Assembly: GCA_045642705.1 (NCBI GenBank)
Contig: JAZUJK010000004.1
Span: forward strand, 1-64,000
Direction: 5' to 3'
Length of the DNA: 64,000 nt
Source: UBA1227 sp045642705
GTDB taxonomy: Bacteria; Bacillota; Clostridia; Oscillospirales; Acutalibacteraceae
Below the pieces are notes generated by a model. The model did no database searches, was not told the origin of the DNA, and saw only the letters and a program-made list of their open reading frames with translations. Numbering within the stretch: position 1 is the stretch's first letter; each line of letters begins with the position of its first letter. Of the stretch, positions 34,444 through 43,752 are shown in pieces. Position numbers and translations under genes: made by a program.

Positions 34444-36228
34444 ATGGCAAAATCAAAACCTAAGTATAAGCCAAAGAGAATGGCGAAAGGCAAGCCACAA
34501 ACTAAGAAAACAACTGGCGCAAAAAATACTAAGGCAAAAGGAAAAACTAAAACCAAGGCAGCGCCTAAGAGAATGGCACCGCCTGTTAAAAAGAAGATAT
34601 CACCAGCTGCTATTGTCGGCATAGTTGTTGCTGCAATTGCAGTGCTGGTAATAGGTGGATATTTTGCATTTAAGGCGTATGCTGTATATGGCGCTGCGAG
34701 AGTAGAAGTATGTACTAAGGTACTCGCAACTGACTTTGCCAAGACAAACAAATTTGGCGTGTCATTCATAGATGAGAAGGAATTTGATACAGCTATTCCT
34801 GGAACTTATAAGGTTCATTTAAAAGTTGGCGTGCTGAAATATGCCGTAACGCTCAATGTTATGGATACAAAAGCTCCGACACTTGAACTGAAAGAGACAA
34901 GCGTCGGAAGCGGTGAAAAAGTTTCGCCAGAGGCATTTGTTGCAAGTTGTGAAGACAAGACTAAAGTAACTTTCACATATGAGACTGAGCCTGATTTCTC
35001 GAAGAATGGTGAGCAGGAGATAACAATCATTGCGACTGATCTCGGAAACAACCAGACGAAAAAGACAGTTAAGGTCCTCGTAACACCAGTAATTAACAAG
35101 CTTACCCTTGAGGCTGGAAGTGAATTCCCAGAAGCAACAGCCTTCCTCGGCAAGAACGGTGGCGACAAAGCAGAATTTGTATTGCCAGAGAAGTTTAACA
35201 AGGCAGAAGTAATGCGTCATGTTGCAACAAATGAACTCGTTGTTGCAGTGGATGGCAATGAATTTAAGACAAACTTGGAAATCATCGATACGCAGGCTCC
35301 TGTTGTAAAAGCCAAGGACTATGAAGGCTTTACACTAATCTCAGTTGCGCCTAAGATGCTTATCGCGTCCTGCGTTGATAAGACTGGCGTTACATATACA
35401 TACGAGAAACAGCCTAACTTGAAACTCGTTGGTACTCAGGATGTCACCATAGTTGCAAAGGACGAGGGTGGCAATGAGGTAAAGGTAAATGCCAAGATAA
35501 CACTAAAGGCTGATACGGAAGCACCGGTTATCAATGGTGCAACAGATAAGACAGTATATATCGGCAAGACAATCGCTTATAGAAATCTTATCTCCGTTTC
35601 AGATAATAGTGGCTCGTCAAATGTATCTCTAAAGATTGATTCGAGCAAAGTAAATCTCAAGAAGCAGGGCACTTATCCTGTTAATGTAACAGCAACGGAT
35701 AAGGCTGGAAATAAAACAACAGCTACATTTAATGTAACAGTCAAGGAGAGAACATATTCACAGGCAGAACTCAATGAACTCTGTGACAAGATTCTTTCCA
35801 AGATTATAAAAGGCGGAATGTCCAAGAGACAGAAAGCCGATGCAATTCATAATTATGTAAGACATAATCTCTCATTTATCAGTTCGTCTGATAAGAGCAG
35901 TTATACCAAGGCTGCAATTCTCGCCATTGAGAATAAGAAGGGCGACTGCTTCAATTATGCAGCACTATCAAAAGCACTTCTTACAAGAGCGGGAATTAAG
36001 AACTCAGATATCAGAAAGATTCATGTAAATGCCGGAGTTCACTCAGATCATTATTGGAACCTTGTTGATATCGGTGATGGACATGGCTGGTATCACTTTG
36101 ATACTTGCCCACGCAGAGGCTCATCTGAGCGCATCTTCCTCTGGGACGACGCGAGACTAATGGCCTTCTCTGCTGCCCACAACAACAGCCATAACTACGA
36201 CCACTCAATTTATACGAATATACCTTAA
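34444..36228 (+). CDS. Long transglutaminase-like surface protein with repeated Ig-like domains
   Basis: A 594-residue paralogue of the preceding gene. The N-terminus is Lys/Ala/Thr-rich, then comes a membrane helix (about 56-78), at least three Ig-like repeats (each with a DT(K/Q)AP motif and VTIVAKDEGGNE-like strand), and a transglutaminase domain: Cys in KGDCFNYA, His in HYWNLVD, Asp in WYHFDTCP. The C-terminal domains of the two paralogues are closely alike. It probably works at the cell wall on peptides or crosslinks. Confidence 0.85.
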   Translation: MAKSKPKYKPKRMAKGKPQTKKTTGAKNTKAKGKTKTKAAPKRMAPPVKKKISPAAIVGIVVAAIAVLVIGGYFAFKAYAVYGAARVEVCTKVLATDFAKTNKFGVSFIDEKEFDTAIPGTYKVHLKVGVLKYAVTLNVMDTKAPTLELKETSVGSGEKVSPEAFVASCEDKTKVTFTYETEPDFSKNGEQEITIIATDLGNNQTKKTVKVLVTPVINKLTLEAGSEFPEATAFLGKNGGDKAEFVLPEKFNKAEVMRHVATNELVVAVDGNEFKTNLEIIDTQAPVVKAKDYEGFTLISVAPKMLIASCVDKTGVTYTYEKQPNLKLVGTQDVTIVAKDEGGNEVKVNAKITLKADTEAPVINGATDKTVYIGKTIAYRNLISVSDNSGSSNVSLKIDSSKVNLKKQGTYPVNVTATDKAGNKTTATFNVTVKERTYSQAELNELCDKILSKIIKGGMSKRQKADAIHNYVRHNLSFISSSDKSSYTKAAILAIENKKGDCFNYAALSKALLTRAGIKNSDIRKIHVNAGVHSDHYWNLVDIGDGHGWYHFDTCPRRGSSERIFLWDDARLMAFSAAHNNSHNYDHSIYTNIP

Positions 36229-36238
36229 GGAGTACTCT

Positions 36239-37747
36239 ATGCAAAAGAATGTACTTGACTACCTCTACGAAACCGTACAGGTAAAGCCGGACAAGGTGGC
36301 CTTCGCATCCGATACAGAGAGCTTTACATTCCAGAATGTAAAGGACACATCGGATGCCATCGCATCTTTCCTTGCCGGCCGTGATATCTATAAAAAACCG
36401 GTTATTGTATTTATGCGAAGGGCGCCTCACGAAATTGTGACCTTCCTCGGCGTTATTGCTGCTGGCAATTTCTATGTTGCAATTGATGAAGAAATGCCAG
36501 CATCGAGAATCGATTTGATTCTCGATAACACGCAGTCTCCACTTATTATCTGCGATGCAGACTTGCTTGAGACTGCGCGTGGTTTCAATTTCTCGGGTGA
36601 CATCGTCACATATGATGATGTGGTTAAAACTGAAGTAGATTTGCCAGCTCTTGCATCAATTTATGAGAAGCAACTCGATACGGACCCAATTTATATTGTC
36701 TTTACTTCTGGCTCAACTGGTGTGCCAAAGGGCGTTGTTGGTAGTCACAGAGCGGTAATCGATTATGCGGATCAGTTGTCTGCGACATTGGGCTTTTCTG
36801 AGGATACAGTCTTTGGCAGCCAGGCACCACTTTATTTTGATGCTTGCTTTAAGGATGTTTTCCCAACGCTTAAATTTGGCGCAACGGCTTATATAATTCC
36901 AAAGCCACTATTTATGACACCGCTGAATTTGGTTGAATATCTCAATGAAAAGAAAATCAACACACTCTGTTGGGTGGTATCAGCACTCACAATGATTTCG
37001 GCTTTTGGTACATTTAAAAAAGTGTTGCCAGAATATGTTCATACAATTGCTTTCGTTGGTGAAGTATTTCCAATCAAGCAGTTCAATCGTTGGAAAGAGG
37101 CGCTTCCAAACACCTCATTTACAAACCTCTATGGACCGACAGAGGGAACAGGTGTATGTTGCTTCTATAGGGTAGAGCGTGAGTTCGAGTTGGATGAAGC
37201 AATACCTATTGGCAAGCCATTTGCCAACACAGAGGTCCTGCTCTTAAAGGACAGAAAAGAGCTTGCAGGTCCTGGTGAAGCAGGCGAAATCTGTATACGA
37301 GGAACTTCTCTCACTCTCGGATATTACAACAATCCGGAGAAGACGGCAGAGAGCTTCATTGTGAACCCACTGAACAAAGCATATCCAGAAATCATCTATT
37401 GTACTGGTGATATAGGCAAGTACAATGAGGACGGGGACTTGACCTTTGTATCAAGATCCGATTTCCAGATAAAGCATATGGGACATCGCATAGAACTTGG
37501 TGAGATAGAAGTCAATGTAAATATGGTTGAAGAGATTAAGTTCTCCGGCTGTATTTATGACAAGGAGAAGGGCAAGATAGTCCTCTTCTATGTCGGTGAT
37601 ATAAGTGAGGGAGATCTCACTGCTGAGCTTCGCTTGAAGCTGCCAAGATATATGCTTCCAAATAAAATAATTAAGCTTGATGAGATGCCACTCACACCAA
37701 ATGGTAAGACAGACAGAGTGACGCTCGCCAAAATGTATGAAGGATAG
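36239..37747 (+). CDS. AMP-forming amino-acid ligase, DltA-like (adenylation domain)
   Basis: A 502-residue ANL-superfamily enzyme that would activate an amino or acyl acid as AMP ester and load the carrier protein at 30454. The P-loop is FTSGSTGVPKG, followed by NLYGPTEGT and GDIGKYNEDG, and the C-terminal catalytic Lys lies in PNGKTDR. DltA usually has NTYGPTEAT; the different pocket residues here leave the substrate open (D-Ala or another). Placement at the end of the cluster rather than the start is unusual. Confidence 0.85.
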   Translation: MQKNVLDYLYETVQVKPDKVAFASDTESFTFQNVKDTSDAIASFLAGRDIYKKPVIVFMRRAPHEIVTFLGVIAAGNFYVAIDEEMPASRIDLILDNTQSPLIICDADLLETARGFNFSGDIVTYDDVVKTEVDLPALASIYEKQLDTDPIYIVFTSGSTGVPKGVVGSHRAVIDYADQLSATLGFSEDTVFGSQAPLYFDACFKDVFPTLKFGATAYIIPKPLFMTPLNLVEYLNEKKINTLCWVVSALTMISAFGTFKKVLPEYVHTIAFVGEVFPIKQFNRWKEALPNTSFTNLYGPTEGTGVCCFYRVEREFELDEAIPIGKPFANTEVLLLKDRKELAGPGEAGEICIRGTSLTLGYYNNPEKTAESFIVNPLNKAYPEIIYCTGDIGKYNEDGDLTFVSRSDFQIKHMGHRIELGEIEVNVNMVEEIKFSGCIYDKEKGKIVLFYVGDISEGDLTAELRLKLPRYMLPNKIIKLDEMPLTPNGKTDRVTLAKMYEG

Positions 37748-37758
37748 GGGTAATTGAT

Positions 37759-38283
37759 ATGAAAAAATTTATAGCAATAGTACTTACACTTGTTATGGTT
37801 CTTGCATTTGCTGCATGTGGCGGTGAAAAGGTTATCGAAAGAGACGACGAAAAGACAACAGGTGGCGCAACAGACAGCGCTAAGGCATTCGTATTTGTAT
37901 ATAATAATGTTGATGTTCCAATTCTTGCAAAAGCAGATGAAGTAATGCCAAAACTCGGTGAGCCAACATCTAAGTTTGAGGCAGCAAGCTGCGCATTTGG
38001 TGAGCTTGATACAACTTATACATATCCTGGAATTGAAATCGGAACATACCAAGAGAAGGGCATTGAATATATTTCATATGTTCTCTTAAAGGATGACTCC
38101 GTTGAGACACCAGAAGGCCTCTATATCGGCGCAGAAGCTGCAAAAGTTGCTGAACTCTATGGTGAGCCAACATCCAAGACAGACAACTCAGTTACATATC
38201 TTACAAGCAATATGAAACTTGTAATTTTCTTGGAGGATGAGGCAGTTTCTAATATTCAATATTTCAATATTGTTCTTGATTAA
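37759..38283 (+). CDS. Putative lipoprotein with repeated GEPTSK motif
   Basis: A 174-residue lipoprotein with an AFAAC lipobox (C20). A short charged spacer precedes a globular domain in which KLGEPTSKFE and LYGEPTSKTD repeat about 60 residues apart, suggesting an internal duplication. It has no recognised family. It follows the ligase gene by 11 bases and may share its transcript. Confidence 0.75.
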   Translation: MKKFIAIVLTLVMVLAFAACGGEKVIERDDEKTTGGATDSAKAFVFVYNNVDVPILAKADEVMPKLGEPTSKFEAASCAFGELDTTYTYPGIEIGTYQEKGIEYISYVLLKDDSVETPEGLYIGAEAAKVAELYGEPTSKTDNSVTYLTSNMKLVIFLEDEAVSNIQYFNIVLD

Positions 38284-38289
38284 TTTGGT

Positions 38290-38318
38290 TTGACTATGTA
38301 GGCGCGATATGGTAACAT
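38290..38318 (+). promoter_or_regulatory. Promoter of the second lipoprotein gene
   Basis: TTGACT (38290-38295), 17-bp spacer, TAACAT (38313-38318), 53 bp before the start. Confidence 0.5.
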
Positions 38319-38370
38319 ATTGCGGTAAAATAATTATATATTTATGGTATTAATTATGAGGAGGCAAATC

Positions 38371-39126
38371 ATGAAAAGATTTATTAGTATATTAATGGTT
38401 CTTGTGATTGCATTTTCATTTACAGCATGTAAGAAGAGTGACGATCCTAAGCCAATTAAGAAGGGTGAGACACAGGGAAGTACAGTAAATGGTATTGACC
38501 TCTCATCATTTGAAGGAAAGAAATTATACAAGTACCTCGAAATGTTCGCAGGTATGAATTTCAATTATCAGACATATGTAACAGATTCTGCAGGTAAAGA
38601 ATCACTTGTTACATGTACATTCCAGGATGGTTATGCTTATGTATATAGCAAGGACCAGTTGTCAGTTCTCAGAACACCAGATATGAAATATTATTTCGTA
38701 TATGAGAATGAGAGCACATATATTGAATGTACACCAGCTCTTATTGCTAAGCTCGACAATACAAGAAAGTCTGTTCTTGCAGAGTGCCAGAAGATTATCG
38801 ATGGTACATTTGCAATTGCAATCAATATGCTCAAGCTCTATCCAACAGATGTTACTCTTCCAAATGAGTACAAGGATTACAAGAGCGAGGTTTATCTCAA
38901 TCCTCAGGACAGAGAATATGTAGTATTCTTCTTTGATAAGAATGATGATCTCAAGTTCTTCAGTGTTCAGAATATGGATAAGCCAGAAGAGCAGGCTAAG
39001 ACAACAACTTGTCTTATCAACCAGCCAGCACCTGGAACAATTTCAACTATTCTCACAACATATACTTTGATTGATGAAAATGGTAATGTTCTTAATAGAC
39101 CAGCTGGCGGAACAGTAGTACAGTAA
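38371..39126 (+). CDS. Putative lipoprotein
   Basis: A 251-residue unrecognised lipoprotein with a SFTAC lipobox (C20). The mature part is rich in beta strands (VTCTFQDGYAYVYSKDQLSV) and ends in a Tyr/Asn/Gly-rich segment. ATG 38371 has AGGAGG 6 bases upstream; an upstream ATG at 38344 is unlikely. It has its own promoter and a terminator, so it is monocistronic. No function can be given. Confidence 0.75.
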   Translation: MKRFISILMVLVIAFSFTACKKSDDPKPIKKGETQGSTVNGIDLSSFEGKKLYKYLEMFAGMNFNYQTYVTDSAGKESLVTCTFQDGYAYVYSKDQLSVLRTPDMKYYFVYENESTYIECTPALIAKLDNTRKSVLAECQKIIDGTFAIAINMLKLYPTDVTLPNEYKDYKSEVYLNPQDREYVVFFFDKNDDLKFFSVQNMDKPEEQAKTTTCLINQPAPGTISTILTTYTLIDENGNVLNRPAGGTVVQ

Positions 39127-39132
39127 TTGTAT

Positions 39133-39163
39133 GAGCACCTCATTTTATGGGGTGCTCTTATTC
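39133..39163 (+). terminator. Terminator after the lipoprotein gene
   Basis: A 10-bp stem (39133-39142 with 39148-39157, one G-T pair), loop TTTTA, followed by TTATTCT. Confidence 0.75.
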
Positions 39164-39176
39164 TAAAGAGGTTATT

Positions 39177-39608
39177 ATGGAACTCAAGATAAAGTATTTT
39201 ACTGATAAAATTGAAAAGCTGAGATATATTGACGGCAAATCAGATTGGATTGATTTGCGTGCCGCAGAGGATGTTGTAATGAAAGCAGGCGAGTGGAAAC
39301 TTATTCCACTCGGTATTGCAATTGAGCTCCCAGAGGGATATGAGGCTCATGTTGTTCCTCGCTCATCAACATTTAAGAATTTTGGCGTTATACAGACCAA
39401 TTCTATGGGCGTTATCGATGCATCATATTGTGGAGATGATGACCAATGGTTCTGGCCAGCATATGCGCTTCGCGACACAGAAATTCATCAAAATGATAGA
39501 ATCTGTCAATTTCGCATAATGGAGAATCAGCCACATATCGATTTCACTCAGGTGGATCATCTCGATGGTGATAATCGCGGTGGCTTTGGTTCAACAGGTA
39601 CTAAGTAA
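39177..39608 (+). CDS. dut: dUTP diphosphatase
   Basis: Hydrolyses dUTP to dUMP, keeping uracil out of DNA. All trimeric dUTPase motifs are visible: LRAAEDV (motif 1), VPRSSTF (2), NSMGVIDASYCG (3), RICQFRI (4) and RGGFGSTG (5). The insertion YCGDDDQW in motif 3 is common in Clostridia and phage enzymes. The start is ATG 39177 (143 residues) with AAAGAGG upstream; an in-frame start at 39147 lies in the terminator hairpin of the previous gene. Confidence 0.93.
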   Translation: MELKIKYFTDKIEKLRYIDGKSDWIDLRAAEDVVMKAGEWKLIPLGIAIELPEGYEAHVVPRSSTFKNFGVIQTNSMGVIDASYCGDDDQWFWPAYALRDTEIHQNDRICQFRIMENQPHIDFTQVDHLDGDNRGGFGSTGTK

Positions 39609-39615
39609 TTAACAC

Positions 39616-39644
39616 TTGCAAAAGTATAGTCCCTGTGCTAAAAT
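39616..39644 (+). promoter_or_regulatory. Promoter of the lysine riboswitch transcript
   Basis: TTGCAA (39616-39621), 17-bp spacer, TAAAAT (39639-39644), just upstream of the L-box aptamer. Confidence 0.6.
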
Positions 39645-39658
39645 TCATACATCAATTG

Positions 39659-39876
39659 AAAAGTGTCTGATAGAGGCGCGGCAATGAAGAGTAATCTCAT
39701 GCAACCGAAAACACGGGTGTGGGATGAAAGGCAAAGTCGCCGAAGCGCGGATGAGTGTTTTTCGATTCCGTAGCTGGGCCGTTATGAAATACATAACGGA
39801 CTGTCACATTTATGTGGAGAGCTGTCATAACCTATATATAAAATTTTTAGGTCGTGATAGTATCACGACCTTTTTT
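39659..39876 (+). promoter_or_regulatory. Lysine riboswitch (L-box) with terminator platform
   Basis: Core L-box elements in order: GATAGAGGCGCG near 39669-39680, GGGATGAAAGG near 39721, AGTCGCCGAAGCG near 39735 and GTAGCTGGG near 39770. A terminator (39849-39876) follows. The 12-base strand at 39822-39833 can pair with the 5' arm of that terminator (39849-39860) with one mismatch and two G-U pairs, giving an antiterminator. Lysine binding is expected to stop expression of the downstream transporter. Confidence 0.9.
39849..39876 (+). terminator. Riboswitch terminator hairpin
   Basis: A 10-bp arm pair (39850-39859 with 39861-39870), very tight loop, followed by TTTTTT. Confidence 0.88.
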
Positions 39877-39906
39877 ATTGGTAATACTAATTTGGAGGTT
39901 TTCAAA

Positions 39907-41553
39907 ATGGAAAACAAAAAGAAGATTTCCGGTACTGCGATAGGAGCAATTGCTTTTGTAATTCTCTTTATTGTTCTCTGTACATTTACCGGAAGCATTT
40001 TAAGTGCTGGTGGCACACTTTGGGCACTTCTTCCACCAGTATTCGCAATTTGCCTTGCACTCATTACTAAGGAGGCATATTCATCACTCTTCCTCGGTAC
40101 TGTACTTGGTGGTTTGCTTGCATCAGGATTTAATCCTGTTGGAACAGTAAACTATTTAACAGTAGAGGGTGTTACAGATGCTGTTTCAGGAAATGCTGGT
40201 ATTTTCGCATTCCTTGTAATTCTTGGCATCATTGTTGCCCTTCTCAACAAGTCTGGTGGTTCTGCTGCTTTCGGACGTTGGGCTCAGAGTCATATCAAGA
40301 CTCGTGCAGGTGCTGCACTCGCAACTTTCGCACTTGGCGTACTCATTTTTATTGATGACTACTTCAACTGTCTCACAGTTGGTTCAGTTATGCGTCCTGT
40401 AACAGATTCTAAGAAGATTTCTCGTGCAAAACTTGCATATCTTATCGATGCAACAGCTGCACCTGTTTGCATGATAGCCCCTATCTCTTCTTGGGCTGCT
40501 GCAGTTTCGGGTTATGCTCCAGATGGTCAGGGCCTCCAGCTCTTCATCTCAGCTATTCCTTATAACTACTATTCACTTCTTACTTTCGTTTTCGTAATTA
40601 CAATTTCTATTATGGGCTTTGACTATGGCTCAATGGCTCTCCATGAGAAGAATGCTTTTGAAAACGATGACCTCTTTACAACAGGGGCATTTGAAGGTGA
40701 GAAAGAGGTAGAAGCTAATCCTAAGGGTAGGGTAATCGACCTTGTTCTTCCTATTATTGTTCTTATCGCTCTTTCAGTATTCTCACTCATCTATGTTGGC
40801 CAGTGTATGGTTGGCGATGATTGGATCTTTACTCCAGCAGAGCGTATGGCAGATATGGGATTCATCGATGCATTCTCTAATACTGATGCTACAATCGGTC
40901 TTCCTTGGGCTGCTTTTGTTGCACTTGTATTTACAGTAATTTATCTTATTGCAAGAAGAGTTATCACATTCAAAGAGGCTATGGAATGCGTTCCACAGGG
41001 ATTCATTGCAATGGTTCCACCAATCCTTATCTTGACACTTGCTACATCCCTCAAGAACATGACTGGTCTTCTTGGTGCTGCTGATTATGTTGGTGGTCTT
41101 GTAGAGGGTTCAGCTGGTCTCTTCCAGTCATTCCTTCCAGCAATCATCTTCGTAATTGCTTGTCTCCTTGCTTTCTCAACAGGTACATCATGGGGTACAT
41201 TTGGTATCCTTATCCCAATCGTTACAGCTATCTTCCCAGTAGGTTCAACACTTGGTACAATCTGTATCTCTGCTTGCCTTGCTGGTGCTGTATGTGGTGA
41301 CCACTGCTCACCAATTTCAGATACAACAATCATGTCATCTGCTGGTGCTCAGTCCAATCACCTCAATCACGTATCTACACAGCTTCCATATGCAATCACA
41401 GTTGCTGCAATTTCATTTGCTATGTTCGTACTTGCAGGCTTCGTAAAGAATGCGGTTATCTGTCTTGCAATTGGTGTTGTAGTAACAGTCGCAACTCTAT
41501 TCATTATTAGAAAACTTGCTAAGAATGTATATGTTGCGAATGCTGCAAAATAA
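39907..41553 (+). CDS. Na+/H+ antiporter NhaC family protein, probable lysine transporter
   Basis: A 548-residue membrane protein with about 11-12 helices of the NhaC/ArcD-like (IT) superfamily. It has DDYFNCLTVGSVMRPVTD and CGDHCSPISDTTIMSSAGA signatures. The start is ATG 39907 with GGAGG 8 bases upstream; earlier in-frame ATGs lie in the riboswitch. Because it is directly controlled by an L-box, lysine uptake is the likely role, as for other L-box-linked NhaC genes; transport direction is inferred. A strong terminator follows. Confidence 0.9.
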   Translation: MENKKKISGTAIGAIAFVILFIVLCTFTGSILSAGGTLWALLPPVFAICLALITKEAYSSLFLGTVLGGLLASGFNPVGTVNYLTVEGVTDAVSGNAGIFAFLVILGIIVALLNKSGGSAAFGRWAQSHIKTRAGAALATFALGVLIFIDDYFNCLTVGSVMRPVTDSKKISRAKLAYLIDATAAPVCMIAPISSWAAAVSGYAPDGQGLQLFISAIPYNYYSLLTFVFVITISIMGFDYGSMALHEKNAFENDDLFTTGAFEGEKEVEANPKGRVIDLVLPIIVLIALSVFSLIYVGQCMVGDDWIFTPAERMADMGFIDAFSNTDATIGLPWAAFVALVFTVIYLIARRVITFKEAMECVPQGFIAMVPPILILTLATSLKNMTGLLGAADYVGGLVEGSAGLFQSFLPAIIFVIACLLAFSTGTSWGTFGILIPIVTAIFPVGSTLGTICISACLAGAVCGDHCSPISDTTIMSSAGAQSNHLNHVSTQLPYAITVAAISFAMFVLAGFVKNAVICLAIGVVVTVATLFIIRKLAKNVYVANAAK

Positions 41554-41564
41554 GATATAAAAAT

Positions 41565-41600
41565 CAAAAGACCTGAGTCCTAGGACTCAGGTCTTTTTTT
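41565..41600. terminator. Bidirectional terminator between the transporter and U32 genes
   Basis: Perfect stem AAAAGACCTGAGTCC with its inverse (41566-41580 / 41583-41597), loop TA, followed by a T run; the reverse-strand U32 gene ends at 41599 in the same hairpin. Confidence 0.92.
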
Positions 41601-43749
41601 ATTCCACTCCTCTATAATAGAGGCCCCTCGTGAAATCACCATTACTTGGTGAGCCATTTAAATAATTGTTGATTACTCTATCTACTTCATTCTTGTTCTC
41701 CACTGTGAAATATAGGAGAAGGAAGTCTGAGAGATAGAGCTCGCGCTCGCGGTCAGCGAGGTAGATCGGGCGGGAGTTTAGGATTTCGCTCGCGAGACCG
41801 CCGTTTATACGGCAGGTCACAGGGAAGCGAATTCCTTTCCTGTCCGTGAGATAAAGCTCGCTGCCACAAGACTTGCAATTGCGACCATTCTTGATTGGGC
41901 AATTGCGAGTGAGCATAAGAGGTGTTCTGCCATAGGCGAGAATTCCTCGTGGCAATGAGCCACGCAAGTTCTTAATGCTATCGAGCTCGAGCTCGCTTGA
42001 TACAACTACTGAGTGTATACCAATTTTATCCCAAGCATCGAGCGCCAGACTGTTATATATATTGAGCGTTGGTCCACCCATAACTGGGAAGCCCATTGAT
42101 TTGGCTAGCATAACTGCATCGAGTGTGCCACAGAATGCAAAGGATGCTCCACGCTTCTTAGCATCCTTGAGAAGTGATTTTACGTCTCTCAGAGAGCCGT
42201 AGAGGGCTCTTGGTAATTCAATGCCAAATGGTATGCCAAATGAGCGAAGATGGCTGTATTTGTCCTCTGTCGTATATAGAGGGACAATTATTGATGAAAC
42301 TCGTGCATCAAGCGTATCCGGTATCTGGTCAGCAGATGAAAAACGTGCCACATATGATGGTGCGGTTTTGTCTTGCTTGCGCCAGGTTGGCTTATGTGAT
42401 CCGAGAGAAAGAAGGAGAGTTGATGAATAGTCATCAATCAATTCTCCGGTTTTATCAAAGATTGTTTCCTTCTTGTATCCTGCGGATAGTTTGTGCTCAA
42501 GTGATGCAATTGCCATTCGGCGGATATTATTGATCTCGCTGATAGGAATATTTACATCTTCATCAATCTTGATATCGGTCATCTTGACTGAGAAAGCTGT
42601 TCCACCAGTCTTCTTGAGTTGCTCGCGTATCTTGGATACTTCAGTCGCATGGTTTATAGCTTTTTGCACCTTGTAATCAGATGTTACGAAGGTATTGACC
42701 TTGCCGGTCGATGCAGAAGCCATAAGTGGCTTGCCGAGCTCCGCCGTCAGTGACATGGATATGTTGATTGTCTGAGGCTCGTGCTCATAGAGACGAGCGA
42801 GGTCACGAAGCACAGGTGCTGCGGCTGCAACATCCTCCTTGCGACGTGTGCCGAACATTGATATACCACGGTTGTTTTCAAAATAACCGTCAGTAAATCC
42901 CGAACGGGAGAAAACTGCTTTTAAGTTGTCCTCAAGCATTAGTTCGTCGCGGGTAGGGTAATACTCGCGTTCAACATGTGCCAGCGCATTCTTGCATACG
43001 GTTACAGCCGCAGCAACATACTCTGGGCGCTTCATGCGGCCCTCAATCTTGAGAGATGCAATACCGAGGTCAACTATCTCATCCATATGATCCATCAGCG
43101 ACAAGTCGCGTAGTGATAGATCATAACCGGTGCCGCCTGGTGCTGCAAATGGTAGGCGGCAAGGCTGGGCACAGAGTCCTCTGTTGCCAGATCTTCCACC
43201 TAGCATGCCGGACAGATAACACTGTCCGGATACGCACATACAGAGCGCACCGTGGATGAACATCTCCAGTTCCATATCGGTGTTTTCAGCGATATCTCTT
43301 ATTTCTTCAAAAGTGAGTTCTCTTGGTAGAACGGCACGTTTGAAGCCTAGTTCCTCTAGCTTCTTAAAGCCCGCCACATTCATAACACTCATCTGAGTGG
43401 ATGCATGAAGTGGCATATCAGGTGCTACTTGTTTTACAAGTTCCACAATGCCGAGGTCTTGAATAATAAGTGCGTCTACACCCATGGCGCAGACGCACGA
43501 TATAAGTTCCAAGGCAGATGGAATTTCAGCATCCGATACCAGTGTGTTAAGGGTGAGATAAACTTTTATACCGCGAATATGGCAATATTCAATAGCCTCG
43601 CGAAGTTCCTTCTCGGTGAAGTTCTCTGCATTACGTCTTGCATTGAAATCACCAGCGCCGAGATAGACGGCATTGGCCCCACACCTTGCTGCAGCAGTAA
43701 GGGCATCCATACTACCTGCAGGGGCTAAAATTTCAACTTTATTGGTCAT
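41599..43749 (-). CDS. Peptidase U32 family protein with DUF3656 (RlhA-like)
   Basis: A 716-residue U32-family protein. The N-terminal domain opens with VEILAPAGSMDALTAAARCG and has the Cys cluster CMCVSGQCYLSG...CAQPCR, typical of iron-sulfur-dependent RNA hydroxylases (RlhA for 23S rRNA, TrhP for tRNA). A second domain (DUF3656) and a further Cys-rich segment CPIKNGRNCKSCG follow. Despite the name, peptidase activity is doubtful. It starts 3 bases after the zapA stop, so the two are co-transcribed. Confidence 0.9.
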   Translation of the reverse strand: MTNKVEILAPAGSMDALTAAARCGANAVYLGAGDFNARRNAENFTEKELREAIEYCHIRGIKVYLTLNTLVSDAEIPSALELISCVCAMGVDALIIQDLGIVELVKQVAPDMPLHASTQMSVMNVAGFKKLEELGFKRAVLPRELTFEEIRDIAENTDMELEMFIHGALCMCVSGQCYLSGMLGGRSGNRGLCAQPCRLPFAAPGGTGYDLSLRDLSLMDHMDEIVDLGIASLKIEGRMKRPEYVAAAVTVCKNALAHVEREYYPTRDELMLEDNLKAVFSRSGFTDGYFENNRGISMFGTRRKEDVAAAAPVLRDLARLYEHEPQTINISMSLTAELGKPLMASASTGKVNTFVTSDYKVQKAINHATEVSKIREQLKKTGGTAFSVKMTDIKIDEDVNIPISEINNIRRMAIASLEHKLSAGYKKETIFDKTGELIDDYSSTLLLSLGSHKPTWRKQDKTAPSYVARFSSADQIPDTLDARVSSIIVPLYTTEDKYSHLRSFGIPFGIELPRALYGSLRDVKSLLKDAKKRGASFAFCGTLDAVMLAKSMGFPVMGGPTLNIYNSLALDAWDKIGIHSVVVSSELELDSIKNLRGSLPRGILAYGRTPLMLTRNCPIKNGRNCKSCGSELYLTDRKGIRFPVTCRINGGLASEILNSRPIYLADRERELYLSDFLLLYFTVENKNEVDRVINNYLNGSPSNGDFTRGLYYRGVE

Positions 43750-43752
43750 CTA

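Noticed and set aside
36239..37747. Naming the ligase dltA outright
   Set aside because: Motifs fit the ANL fold and cluster context, but pocket residues and gene order differ from proven DltA.
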